Source: Methanomassiliicoccaceae archaeon UBA480 (GTDB lineage Archaea; Thermoplasmatota; Thermoplasmata; Methanomassiliicoccales; Methanomethylophilaceae). Taken from it: 17,451 nt of DNA. The translations under genes were made by a program, and so were the position numbers. The notes beneath the pieces were generated by a model, which was given only the letters and a program-made list of their open reading frames with translations, searched no databases and was not told the origin of the DNA. Position 1 is the stretch's first letter, and each line of letters starts with the position of its first letter. Of the stretch, positions 7,801 to 15,237 are shown piece by piece. The stretch lies in NCBI GenBank assembly GCA_002506425.1, contig DAXO01000049.1:16755-34205 (forward strand), given 5' to 3'.

Positions 7801-8836
7801 ATCCTTCGGTAGGGCGCAGAACCGCCTTCCCCGTGCGGAGATCGAGAATGATCCTGTCTCCCCAATGCCTGCGAAGCACCATCTCCGCTGTCAGATCGGA
7901 ATTGTTGTACACTATCGACCACTGCGTGTTGCTGGTCACATCCTCGGGATTCGGCTCCTGGGAGGAGGCCTTCAGCGCCTCCCATGCGACCTCGGTCGTA
8001 TGCTCCTTTCCTTCCACGGTCCTTCTGACGGCGTCGCGGCGCTCCATCCCGTGTCCGTATATCCCGTTCTTCTGGAACGGCTTGACCATATCCGAGCGCA
8101 TAGCGAAGAAGTTCGTCACAGCGTCTGCTGGAGTGGCTGTGAAATCGCGGGTTGCGCTGTCGGGATCGTATTCCACCACCGTCCCCTCTCCGCCGGCATC
8201 CGTTATGTAGAAGTGGTAGTCGCGGCCTCCCATCGCCATCATGTCGTACTGCGACAGGAGCTCTACCGCATCCTTCGCCGACATTGCCCGATCCAGGACC
8301 AGCCTGATGGCCAGCGTCGTGAATATCCTCGCCCTGCCGGTCCTCTGGTCCGTCGGGGTGCTGTCGAGGGTGAGGACCGCTATGGAGACGCCCCTGTCGT
8401 TCATCCCGTCCAGGCATATGAACGGAGAAAGGAGGGACGAAGCGGCCCTCGCCTTGAACGAAGACAGCGGATCCTTCACCGATATGTTGTCCAGTGCAGC
8501 GAAGGCGACAGATCTGCGTCCGCCGCGGGGAGAGGTCCTGACGAGCATGGACGAGGTGTCCAGTTTGAAATCGTAGTTGCGGCCCATCATCGAACCGCAT
8601 CCCGTGTCCGGTAGAGAGAACGCCGTGCACCCGAAATCCGGAGGCGAATACTCGACATGCATGTGCGGGAACGCCTCCGCCAGCATGGCATCGGCGGCTT
8701 CCTGCGCATCATCGAATCCGCGTGAAATCACGCGGTCGAGATCGTAGCGATACTTGACATCCGCTCCGTATACCCCGAATCCATCGGGATACGAGACGAT
8801 CCTCGAGACCGAGGCAATTGTTCCTAGGCGCGACAC
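7796..8836 (-). CDS. Linear amide C-N hydrolase (penicillin V acylase / bile salt hydrolase / C45 autoproteolytic family)
   Basis: Predicted Ntn-fold amidase that cleaves linear amide bonds such as N-acyl amino acids or similar conjugates; the substrate cannot be told. The core signature is FGCTAFSLP followed about 14 residues later by GRNYDF. The Cys (residue 70 from the GTG start) is the expected nucleophile and would become the new N-terminus after cleavage of the Gly-Cys bond, removing a propeptide of about 69 residues. Further family-like stretches are ICLDGMNDRGVSIAVL and TNTQWSIVYN. The GTG at 8836 is preceded by a strong GGAGGGG, so I prefer it. An ATG at 8860 adds MSRSEGST, but that segment encodes the ribosome-binding site. 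No signal peptide is visible, so the enzyme is probably cytoplasmic. It lies downstream of azlCD on the same strand and may be co-transcribed. Confidence 0.78.
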   Translation of the reverse strand: MSRLGTIASVSRIVSYPDGFGVYGADVKYRYDLDRVISRGFDDAQEAADAMLAEAFPHMHVEYSPPDFGCTAFSLPDTGCGSMMGRNYDFKLDTSSMLVRTSPRGGRRSVAFAALDNISVKDPLSSFKARAASSLLSPFICLDGMNDRGVSIAVLTLDSTPTDQRTGRARIFTTLAIRLVLDRAMSAKDAVELLSQYDMMAMGGRDYHFYITDAGGEGTVVEYDPDSATRDFTATPADAVTNFFAMRSDMVKPFQKNGIYGHGMERRDAVRRTVEGKEHTTEVAWEALKASSQEPNPEDVTSNTQWSIVYNNSDLTAEMVLRRHWGDRIILDLRTGKAVLRPTEGS

Positions 8837-8877
8837 TGTGCTCCCCTCCGATCGTGACATCGTGTTTCGCTATATCC

Positions 8878-9228
8878 CTATCGTTCGGCATGCGATCGGA
8901 CGAACACGGCCTGGACCAGCACCATGTAAAGAATGGTTCCGGCTCCGATGCTGAGGAATATGTTCCTCTTCCACAGGTGAAGTCCGATGACCACGAGGCA
9001 GGCGATGAGCTCCGGGATCCCGTAGGGGTATGCGAGCACGGACGTCGACCTGAGGCAGTAGACGATGAGCATCCCGATTATGGCGGGCGGAAGGACCTTG
9101 CCGATGAACTCCACCTTTGGCGGCAGCTCCTTGCCTTTGCGGAATACGAGGAAGGACGCAGCGCGTGTGGAGAAGGTGGCGACCGCGACCACTGCGATCA
9201 TTATCAGAGAGGATGCGGTATCAATCAT
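8878..9228 (-). CDS. azlD: AzlD-type branched-chain amino acid export subunit
   Basis: Small four-helix membrane protein of 116 residues, the usual AzlD size. Visible hydrophobic spans are near residues 6-28, 45-60, 70-85 and 92-110. FSTRAASFLVF in the first part and LPPAIIGMLIVYCL are typical of AzlD. It starts inside the last codons of azlC (8-base overlap 9221-9228), and the AzlC/AzlD pair works as a small-molecule exporter for branched-chain amino acids in characterised bacteria. Its stop is TAG, the only non-TGA stop seen in the window. The downstream acylase begins 17-41 bp further on, depending on its start. Confidence 0.85.
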   Translation of the reverse strand: MIDTASSLIMIAVVAVATFSTRAASFLVFRKGKELPPKVEFIGKVLPPAIIGMLIVYCLRSTSVLAYPYGIPELIACLVVIGLHLWKRNIFLSIGAGTILYMVLVQAVFVRSHAER

Positions 9229-9928
9229 CCAACCTTCCCTCCACGGACTCTATCTTCTTCCTTCCCAAGAGGATGACCGCGATCATCAGAAGCATCGCGG
9301 GCAGGACGAAGCTGTCCGCCCCGAAAACGATGAGGCACACCAGCGCGCACAGGACTCCGATGAGCTCGGGGAGCCTGTTGGACCTCCTGCACCACATCTC
9401 GATGAACATCACGAGGAAAAGCGCGGTCATGGCGAACTCTATGCCCTGCGAGTTGAACCTCACGGTGGTCGCCAGAAGGGACCCCATAGCCGCTCCGACG
9501 ACCCAGTAGATATGGTCCAGGAGAGTGATGGAGAACACGAAATCCTCCTCGTCCACGCCTTCGGGCACCTTGGTCGTGCAGACGAGGGAGTAGGTCTCGT
9601 CGGTCAGGCCGAATATCATGTACCATCTCTTCCGGCCGAAGCGGTTGTACCTTCCTACCAACGACAGGCCGTAGAACACATGCCTGATGTTGACCATGAT
9701 CGTCAGCAGAGCGGCCTGAATGAGCGAGAAGCCGGGAACGAAGAAGTTGACGGCAAGGTACTGTCCGGAGCCCGCGTACACCACGGTGCTGACCAGTATC
9801 GCCCAGAGGACGCTGTATCCCATGTCGGCGAACATCACTCCGAAGGCCGCGCCCATGAACAGATACCCCGTCAGAACGGGGATCGTGTAGGGGAAAGCAT
9901 CCTTCAGAGCCTTGACGAAAACGCCCAT
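9221..9928 (-). CDS. azlC: AzlC-type branched-chain amino acid exporter, large subunit
   Basis: Polytopic membrane protein of 235 residues, normal for AzlC. Family features are FPYTIPVLTGYLFMGAAFGV near the N-terminus, VVYAGSGQYLAVNFF, the NIRHVFYGLSL motif, and FGLTDETYSLV. Several hydrophobic helices follow, and the gene ends coupled to azlD. The ATG at 9928 lies about 28-37 bp downstream of a TATA-like AATTATATAG, so transcription may begin close to the start codon. The gene lies wholly inside a second open frame continuing from the nitrogenase-like gene upstream; AzlC homology shows that this frame is the real one here. Confidence 0.88.
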   Translation of the reverse strand: MGVFVKALKDAFPYTIPVLTGYLFMGAAFGVMFADMGYSVLWAILVSTVVYAGSGQYLAVNFFVPGFSLIQAALLTIMVNIRHVFYGLSLVGRYNRFGRKRWYMIFGLTDETYSLVCTTKVPEGVDEEDFVFSITLLDHIYWVVGAAMGSLLATTVRFNSQGIEFAMTALFLVMFIEMWCRRSNRLPELIGVLCALVCLIVFGADSFVLPAMLLMIAVILLGRKKIESVEGRLDD

Positions 9929-9955
9929 GGTATCGTTCGAGCCCAGTCGTTCCCC

Positions 9956-9965
9956 CTATATAATT
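9956..9965 (-). promoter_or_regulatory. TATA-like box upstream of azlC
   Basis: On the minus strand this reads AATTATATAG, an AT island in otherwise GC-rich sequence, 28-37 bp before the azlC ATG. Archaeal TATA boxes sit about 25-30 bp before the transcription start, so this predicts a leaderless or very short-leader mRNA for azlCD. The same bases contain the only stop codon (TAG, in another frame) near the expected end of the upstream nitrogenase-like gene. Confidence 0.45.
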
Positions 9966-11288
9966 GGCACCGGGGCCGACCCTTCGCCTCGATTTGAATC
10001 CGGGACGCATGTCGACCTCTGTCGGCTGCCCGCACCTGAATCTCACCACGCCGTTGAGCATCTCGTCGAGTATGTATCTGCAGCCCTTCAGTCCGACGAC
10101 GCACCTCCCCATGAGATCCAGATGCCTGCCGCGCGGAAGGCGCGTCTCGACGTACGAAACCGTCGTCCTCGACAGCCTTCCCTCGAGGGCCCTAATGCCG
10201 TCGCAGAAGACCACGTCAGCGCCATCTTCTGCATTTTCCAGCGCATCCTCCGCGTCGATGCTCCGAAGAAGGCTCGTGATCTCCGGCAGATACTCCGAAT
10301 CCATCAGACGGATGCTCCTCGGGACCATCCCGAAGGATTCCGCCATCCATGATGCGAGCGGGAGCGCGGTGGAGGATTCGCCTTCGATGGAGAATCCCTT
10401 GGCGCGGAGCCCCGCCGGGGCCCTGTCATAGTTCATCAGCACCTTATGGACCGCCGATGCCTCCGAATCTATCATCTCCAATGCCGGAGACGGATCCGTT
10501 CCGAGCGCTGATGCGATCTCGCGCACGAACGAACGTATCGCTGAATAGCCGACGGGCGCTCCTTTTGAAAGCCTCAGCTTCGGAGTCCCGAAGCGCTTCT
10601 CCAGCAACTCCGCGGTGCGCATGCAGTATTCCGGACGTACCATGACGTTCAGGGAGGCTTTCCCGATATCTCCGATCCTGCTCCTTTCAGGCAGACAGCC
10701 GGGGACGCAGATCGTTTCCACCCCCATTGCCGAAAGGAGGCGGCGGAGGTCCTCCGACCCCTGCTCCCATCCGGGATCCTGTATGCCGTATCCGAGAAGG
10801 TTCACAGACGGGGCATCGGTGCATCCCCCCTCGATATCCGTCTCCGACAGTATGGCCGCAACGGTGCGGTCGTACCCTTCGCACATGGACATGGACGACA
10901 GGTCGCCCTCCACCGTGAGGGGCCTGCCGGTCCTGGTTCCGATCCTCGCACCGTCTGTGCATATCAGCGATGCACCCAATGTGTCTAAGAGGACGACGCG
11001 CCTGCCCGTCACTTCGGAAACGGACTCGACGCCCTCGGATATCTTCGCGGAGGCTCCGAATACGACGTCTTCGTTGTTCATGTACGTGCACGGCAGCCTC
11101 GACTGCCTGCTGAAGTACTTGGAGCGGCAGCATCCCGCATTCTCCGGAGCGTATGCCGGGATCAGATCGTGCAGCATAATCTGCGCGCGGGACCTGCATC
11201 CCCCTGCTCCGTTGATCATCGTGTCCGTCATCCCCAACGATTCCGATGCGATGACGGCGCCGAGCAATCCGTCCGGCTCAACCTTCAT
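9956..11288 (-). CDS. NifK/BchB-like nitrogenase-family catalytic subunit (function unknown; 3' end uncertain)
   Basis: Second catalytic subunit of the nitrogenase-like complex. Its N-terminus aligns without gaps to the BchB/NifK pattern: DGLLGAVIASESLGM then INGAGGC, placing Cys31 at the position of NifK Cys95 and BchB Asp36. NifK Cys70 corresponds to Asp6, and NifK Cys153 to Leu104 in LLDTLGASLICTD. Other nitrogenase-type segments are LPCTYMNNEDVVFGAS (residues 65-80) and a late LKGCRYILDEMLNGVV, which resembles the C-terminal helix of the fold. The ATG at 11288 overlaps the fusion gene stop as ATGA. The frame has no stop where the domain should end; it stays open through azlC to a TGA at 9225-9227. 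I give the end as the nearest stop in another frame (TAG, 9956-9958), which assumes one indel. It has no FeMo-cofactor features, and the substrate is unknown. Confidence 0.68.
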
Positions 11289-13393
11289 AGTCCCGCCTCC
11301 CACGATCCGGCAGGGGCCCGTATGCAGTCCGAGAGGATGCGGGCCCACTCGACGGCACCGTCTATGCCGTACTTCCTCGAACCGAGAGGAGCCCATCTGA
11401 AGCCTTCACGGGAGACCCTGAATGGATCGTTTGTGACAACGAGCTCTATGTCCTGTCCTGACACCGCCTCCCTGAGATCGCACATCCTCGCCCCCTCGAT
11501 GACCTCTATCCCGCCGTAGTCGGGAACGCGTACGTTGTGGTCGATGACGTGTCCGTCTGCGAACATCAGAGCGCGGACATCCGCTCCGAGCTCCCGCAGA
11601 GTCTCCACCTGCCAAGCGAGGTCCCTCACCATGATGCAGTATATGACGACCCGGCGACCCTCCATCTTCCTGCGGAACGGAGCGATGCCGTCCTCGAACT
11701 CCCTCCTGAGGGATTCCTCCGCCTGACCGGCCAGATGCGCGTATCCGGGCGAGTACTCCGATATGCCGCGGATCCAATCGATGCAGTCCGACAGGCCTAC
11801 GGGGACGTCGAGACGCAGGGCTCTTCTGCGACCGGTGGACTCCGCTATCCGATCGGCTATCCGTGAATTCAGCTGCGAATTCCCCAGCTGTATGTCGAAT
11901 TCGGCACTGCGGAAGCCCCGGATGTCGGACATTCCGCAGTAGTCCAGCAGCTTGGTCCCTATGCGGAGGCCCAGCTTGGACAGGATGTGCTGGACCGCGG
12001 CGGTGCCGTCATCCCTTCCCAATGCGTAAAACCATCTGGCGATGAGATTGACCGTTCCCTTCTCCGTATCCCGGGGCTCCATCATCGGGATCAGAGCGTC
12101 CATAAGCCCGTAGAATCCCCCGAACTTGCTTCCCAGGAATGTCCTGTCCGCCGATACCGGAACCGCATCGACGCCCAGACGCTCCGAGATCCTCCTGGAT
12201 GCAGATGCTAGATCCACCCCCATTATCTCCGATGCGCATGTGGGAACCAGGAAGACCGTCCTGTACCCGTCCTCCTTCGCACGCCTCACGGCATCCTCCA
12301 GGGATTCGCCCGTATCGCGGAATGCATCGTCCGCATCCATCCCTGTGGAATAGATCCCGGGCTCGGGGATGGGGCCGGAGCGCTCCGAGGAACTGTAAGC
12401 CGTGCGTCTGCGGAAGGCGTACTCCATGAGATAGGCGCAGTTGCGGGGACCGTGAAGAACGACGGCCGCGTCCCTTATCCTCATGGCTCCGTCGGCGGCG
12501 CCGTGGGAGGTGCATGCAGGCATCACGAACTCTCCTGTATAGGTGAGGTTGCGCTCCGAATCGAATCCGTCGAAGGAGCATCCGCGCCTCCTGTCGGGCT
12601 CCGAACCGCTTCTCAGGGGCCTCCCGGCTGCGATGTCGGACATTGCCTCATCCGACAGGGGTCTGGGCTCGTATAACTCCGGTCCCGACGCTATACGCTC
12701 GGCCAGCTGGCGCAGGATGCACGCCTCCTCAGAACCGGGATGCAGCTCCGCCAGGACGCGGCCTTCCGATTCGGCTTCCCTGAAGAGCCTGGAGCGCGGG
12801 ATGTCGCTTACTATCGGCAACCCAGCTGCATCGGCGAAGCGCTTTGCGGCGAGCGTCTCGCCCGCATCGCCCCTCCTGTTGAGAACGAGGCCCATTACGC
12901 ATCTCCCGGGATTGACATTCCTAAGGCCGCGGAGTATGTTGTTGGCTGCGAAGAGCGACATGAACTCCCCGGATGTGACTATCAGAACCGCATCGGCGTT
13001 GGAAGCCCTCGCCGGGATGGCGAATCCTCCGCATACGACGTCGCCCAGAACGTCGCTTATACGGAAATCCGCAGTCTCCTCCGCTATCCTGGAGAAGAGG
13101 AGCTCCATGCCTTTCCCGGCGCATCCCCTGCCGGGCTCTGCGCCCCCGCATTCCGCGCATCCGATCCCTGCGATCCCGGGGTGCAGAGGATTCGCCGAGA
13201 TATCCGCGGAGAACGTCTCTATGCCTTTTCCGCCTGTGAGCAGCCTGGTGGAATCATGCTTCGGATCGCAACCCACATGGATGACCGATCTCCCCTCAGA
13301 AGCCAGGATGTACGAGATGTTGGCCGATACGGTCGATTTGCCGACCCCTCCTTTGCCGTAGACTGCCAGACGATACACGGGCGAGGATTGCAT
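11285..13393 (-). CDS. Fusion of NifH-like Fe-protein and NifD/BchN-like catalytic subunit (nitrogenase-like oxidoreductase, substrate unknown)
   Basis: A 702-residue chain. Residues 1 to about 240 are a complete Fe-protein: P-loop YGKGGVGKST (12-21), switch I GCDPKHDSTR (41-50), Cys91 in GRGCAGKG and Cys121 in DVLGDVVCGGFAIP, matching NifH Cys97 and Cys132, the [4Fe-4S] ligands shared by the dimer. NifH Arg100 is replaced by Lys94. Residues about 241-285 form a linker (PLSDEAMSDIAAGRPL, then charged). Residues about 286-702 are NifD/BchN-like with Cys294 (PACTSHG), Cys319 (GPRNCAY) and Cys386 (VPTCASEIMG), spaced like the BchN and NifD cluster cysteines. The later Rossmann segment VVIYCIMVRDLAWQVETL is also present. 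No equivalent of NifD Cys275 or His442 is evident. The ATG at 13393 directly precedes the Fe-protein; upstream in-frame codons (to 13447) lack homology. First gene of a leftward pair. Confidence 0.85.
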   Translation of the reverse strand: MQSSPVYRLAVYGKGGVGKSTVSANISYILASEGRSVIHVGCDPKHDSTRLLTGGKGIETFSADISANPLHPGIAGIGCAECGGAEPGRGCAGKGMELLFSRIAEETADFRISDVLGDVVCGGFAIPARASNADAVLIVTSGEFMSLFAANNILRGLRNVNPGRCVMGLVLNRRGDAGETLAAKRFADAAGLPIVSDIPRSRLFREAESEGRVLAELHPGSEEACILRQLAERIASGPELYEPRPLSDEAMSDIAAGRPLRSGSEPDRRRGCSFDGFDSERNLTYTGEFVMPACTSHGAADGAMRIRDAAVVLHGPRNCAYLMEYAFRRRTAYSSSERSGPIPEPGIYSTGMDADDAFRDTGESLEDAVRRAKEDGYRTVFLVPTCASEIMGVDLASASRRISERLGVDAVPVSADRTFLGSKFGGFYGLMDALIPMMEPRDTEKGTVNLIARWFYALGRDDGTAAVQHILSKLGLRIGTKLLDYCGMSDIRGFRSAEFDIQLGNSQLNSRIADRIAESTGRRRALRLDVPVGLSDCIDWIRGISEYSPGYAHLAGQAEESLRREFEDGIAPFRRKMEGRRVVIYCIMVRDLAWQVETLRELGADVRALMFADGHVIDHNVRVPDYGGIEVIEGARMCDLREAVSGQDIELVVTNDPFRVSREGFRWAPLGSRKYGIDGAVEWARILSDCIRAPAGSWEAGL

Positions 13394-13494
13394 TGGATGT
13401 ATAATCCTATTCGCTATACGGAGATGAGACCTTGATCCTGCGACCAATCTATTAGAACCATGATACAGTACACGTAGAGTTCGGAGCCGAGGTT
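13394..13494. promoter_or_regulatory. Divergent promoter region between nitrogenase-like pair and ABC exporter pair
   Basis: A 101-bp gap between two divergent start codons. Leftward, CGTATAGCGA (about 13411-13420) lies near -27 of the fusion gene ATG and predicts a leaderless mRNA. Rightward, TCTATTAG (about 13448-13455) could be the TATA element, followed by a GGAG at 13483-13486 before the ATG. A small inverted repeat GGAT-GTATA-ATCC (13395-13407), right against the fusion gene start, could be an operator or chance. All assignments come from position and composition. Confidence 0.4.
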
Positions 13495-15237
13495 ATGATT
13501 CTCAGATATCTGCGCGGAAGGGACTGGACGATGATAGCGTGCTGCGTAGCGCTCATCATAGGCCAGGTGTACCTGGACCTGCGCATTCCGGAATACATGT
13601 CCGAGATCACCTACAGGCTCCAGACGGGCGATGGAACCGACGAGATAGCGGAATGCGGCATCCGCATGATCGCGTGCGCATTCGCCAGCCTCGGACTCGC
13701 CCTTTGCACATCCGTTCTGTCCGCAAGGGCCGCCTCTTCCCTCTGCCGGACCCTCAGAGAGAAGCAGTTCCGGAAGATAGCGACCTGGTCCCGGCAGGAT
13801 CTGGATTCGTTCTCGGTTGCATCGCTGATCACCCGTTCTACCAACGACGTCTACCAGCTGCAGCAGTTCATCGGAAGAGCCATCAACATGGTCGTGAAGG
13901 CTCCCGTCCTGGCGATTTGGGCCCTTCTGAAGATCACGTCCAGCGCCTTCGAGTGGACCGCTGTGACGGGGGCGGCAATGGCGGTACTGCTGATCGCCAT
14001 CTCGCTGGTCATGTGGCGCGGAACCCCATACATCCGCAAAATGCAGTGGTTCGTGGATGCCGTGAACTCGGAAACCCGCGAAGAGCTGGAGGGCATGCGC
14101 ACCATACGGGCATACAATGCCGAGGCAAAGACCGAGAAGGAATTCGACAGGTCTTCGGAGGATCTCCGCGACAATGCCGTGAAGGCCGTCAAGATCATGT
14201 CCCTCATGCATCCCCTCGCATCCTCCATGATGAGCTTCCTGACCATGGGCATATACTGGGTCGGAGCAGGGGTCATCGAGGCATCGTCCGGAAACGCGGA
14301 TGCGCAGATGCGCCTGTTCTCGGACATGATCGTGTTCACTTCCTATGCGACAATGGTGCTGTCCTCGGTCATGATGGCCACCGGGATCCTGAGGATAATG
14401 CCCAACATCATCGTGTCATCCAGGAGGATAGAGGAGGTCATCTCCCACGATTCGCCCATACGCGACGGGAGCCTCTATGCCGAGGATGCGCTGGAGCCCG
14501 GAGCAGTGGAATTCGATCACGTCTCATTCAAGTATCCCGGTTCCGAAAGGGAAGCTCTCCACGACGTGACGTTCCGTGCAGAGCCGGGATCGACCTTGGC
14601 GATAATCGGGCCGACCGCCAGCGGCAAATCGACTATCATCAGCCTGATAGCACGCCTCTACGACGCGACAGAAGGTTCGGTTTCAGTCGGGGGAAGGGAT
14701 GTCCGCGAATACCGGGAGGATGACCTCGACTCGATGATCGGATACGTTCCTCAAACGGCCGTCGTTTTCACCGGTTCGATGAAGGACAACGTCGGATACG
14801 GCGGGAAGGCCCGTTCCGACGAGATGATAGAGAGGGCGATACGCGTGGCGCAGCTCTCCGAGCTTGTGGAGCGCATGCCCGATGGGATGGACTCCGACGT
14901 CTCCCAGCACGGATGGAACCTCTCCGGAGGACAGAAGCAGAGGCTGTCGATAGCCCGCGCCGTCTGCAAGGATCCGCCCATCTATCTGTTCGACGACTCG
15001 TTCTCCGCCCTCGACTCGCGCACGGACAGGAACCTCCGCGAAGCTCTGAAGAAGGAGACTGCAGGCGCCACCAAGATAATCGTGGCGCAGAGGGTAGGCA
15101 CGATAATCGATGCGGATGAGATCCTGGTCCTTGACGAAGGAAGAATCGTCGGTTCGGGAACGCATGAGGAGCTCATGGCCGCATGCCCGCTGTACCGCGA
15201 GATAGCCCAATCGCAGCTGGAGGATTTCGATGACTGA
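13495..15237 (+). CDS. ABC exporter half-transporter with degenerate ATP site (subunit A of heterodimer)
   Basis: Type-IV (ABCB/MdlA-like) half-transporter of 580 residues: six transmembrane helices in about residues 10-305, then a nucleotide-binding domain from about 340. Walker A GPTASGKST is at 372-380 (Lys378), signature LSGGQ at 476-480, Walker B YLFDDSFSALD. Asp501 replaces the catalytic Glu, and Gln532 (VAQRVGTI) replaces the H-loop His. This is the pattern of the degenerate-site partner in heterodimeric exporters such as TM287/288. The ATG at 13495 follows GGAG and GAGG. The last codons overlap the next gene by 8 bases. It is divergent from the nitrogenase-like pair; the cargo is unknown. 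Confidence 0.9.
   Translation: MILRYLRGRDWTMIACCVALIIGQVYLDLRIPEYMSEITYRLQTGDGTDEIAECGIRMIACAFASLGLALCTSVLSARAASSLCRTLREKQFRKIATWSRQDLDSFSVASLITRSTNDVYQLQQFIGRAINMVVKAPVLAIWALLKITSSAFEWTAVTGAAMAVLLIAISLVMWRGTPYIRKMQWFVDAVNSETREELEGMRTIRAYNAEAKTEKEFDRSSEDLRDNAVKAVKIMSLMHPLASSMMSFLTMGIYWVGAGVIEASSGNADAQMRLFSDMIVFTSYATMVLSSVMMATGILRIMPNIIVSSRRIEEVISHDSPIRDGSLYAEDALEPGAVEFDHVSFKYPGSEREALHDVTFRAEPGSTLAIIGPTASGKSTIISLIARLYDATEGSVSVGGRDVREYREDDLDSMIGYVPQTAVVFTGSMKDNVGYGGKARSDEMIERAIRVAQLSELVERMPDGMDSDVSQHGWNLSGGQKQRLSIARAVCKDPPIYLFDDSFSALDSRTDRNLREALKKETAGATKIIVAQRVGTIIDADEILVLDEGRIVGSGTHEELMAACPLYREIAQSQLEDFDD

Noticed and set aside
9225..11396. One 723-codon open frame on the minus strand as a single large protein
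   Set aside because: The part below about 10000 is out of phase with azlC, which has clear family motifs and its own TATA-like box; the part above 11288 lies inside the fusion gene. Only the middle has nitrogenase-like sequence.
9956..13393. True nitrogenase (nifHDK)
   Set aside because: Equivalents of the FeMo-cofactor ligands Cys275 and His442 are not evident, two of three P-cluster cysteines are missing in the K-like subunit, and no nifE/N/B genes are present.
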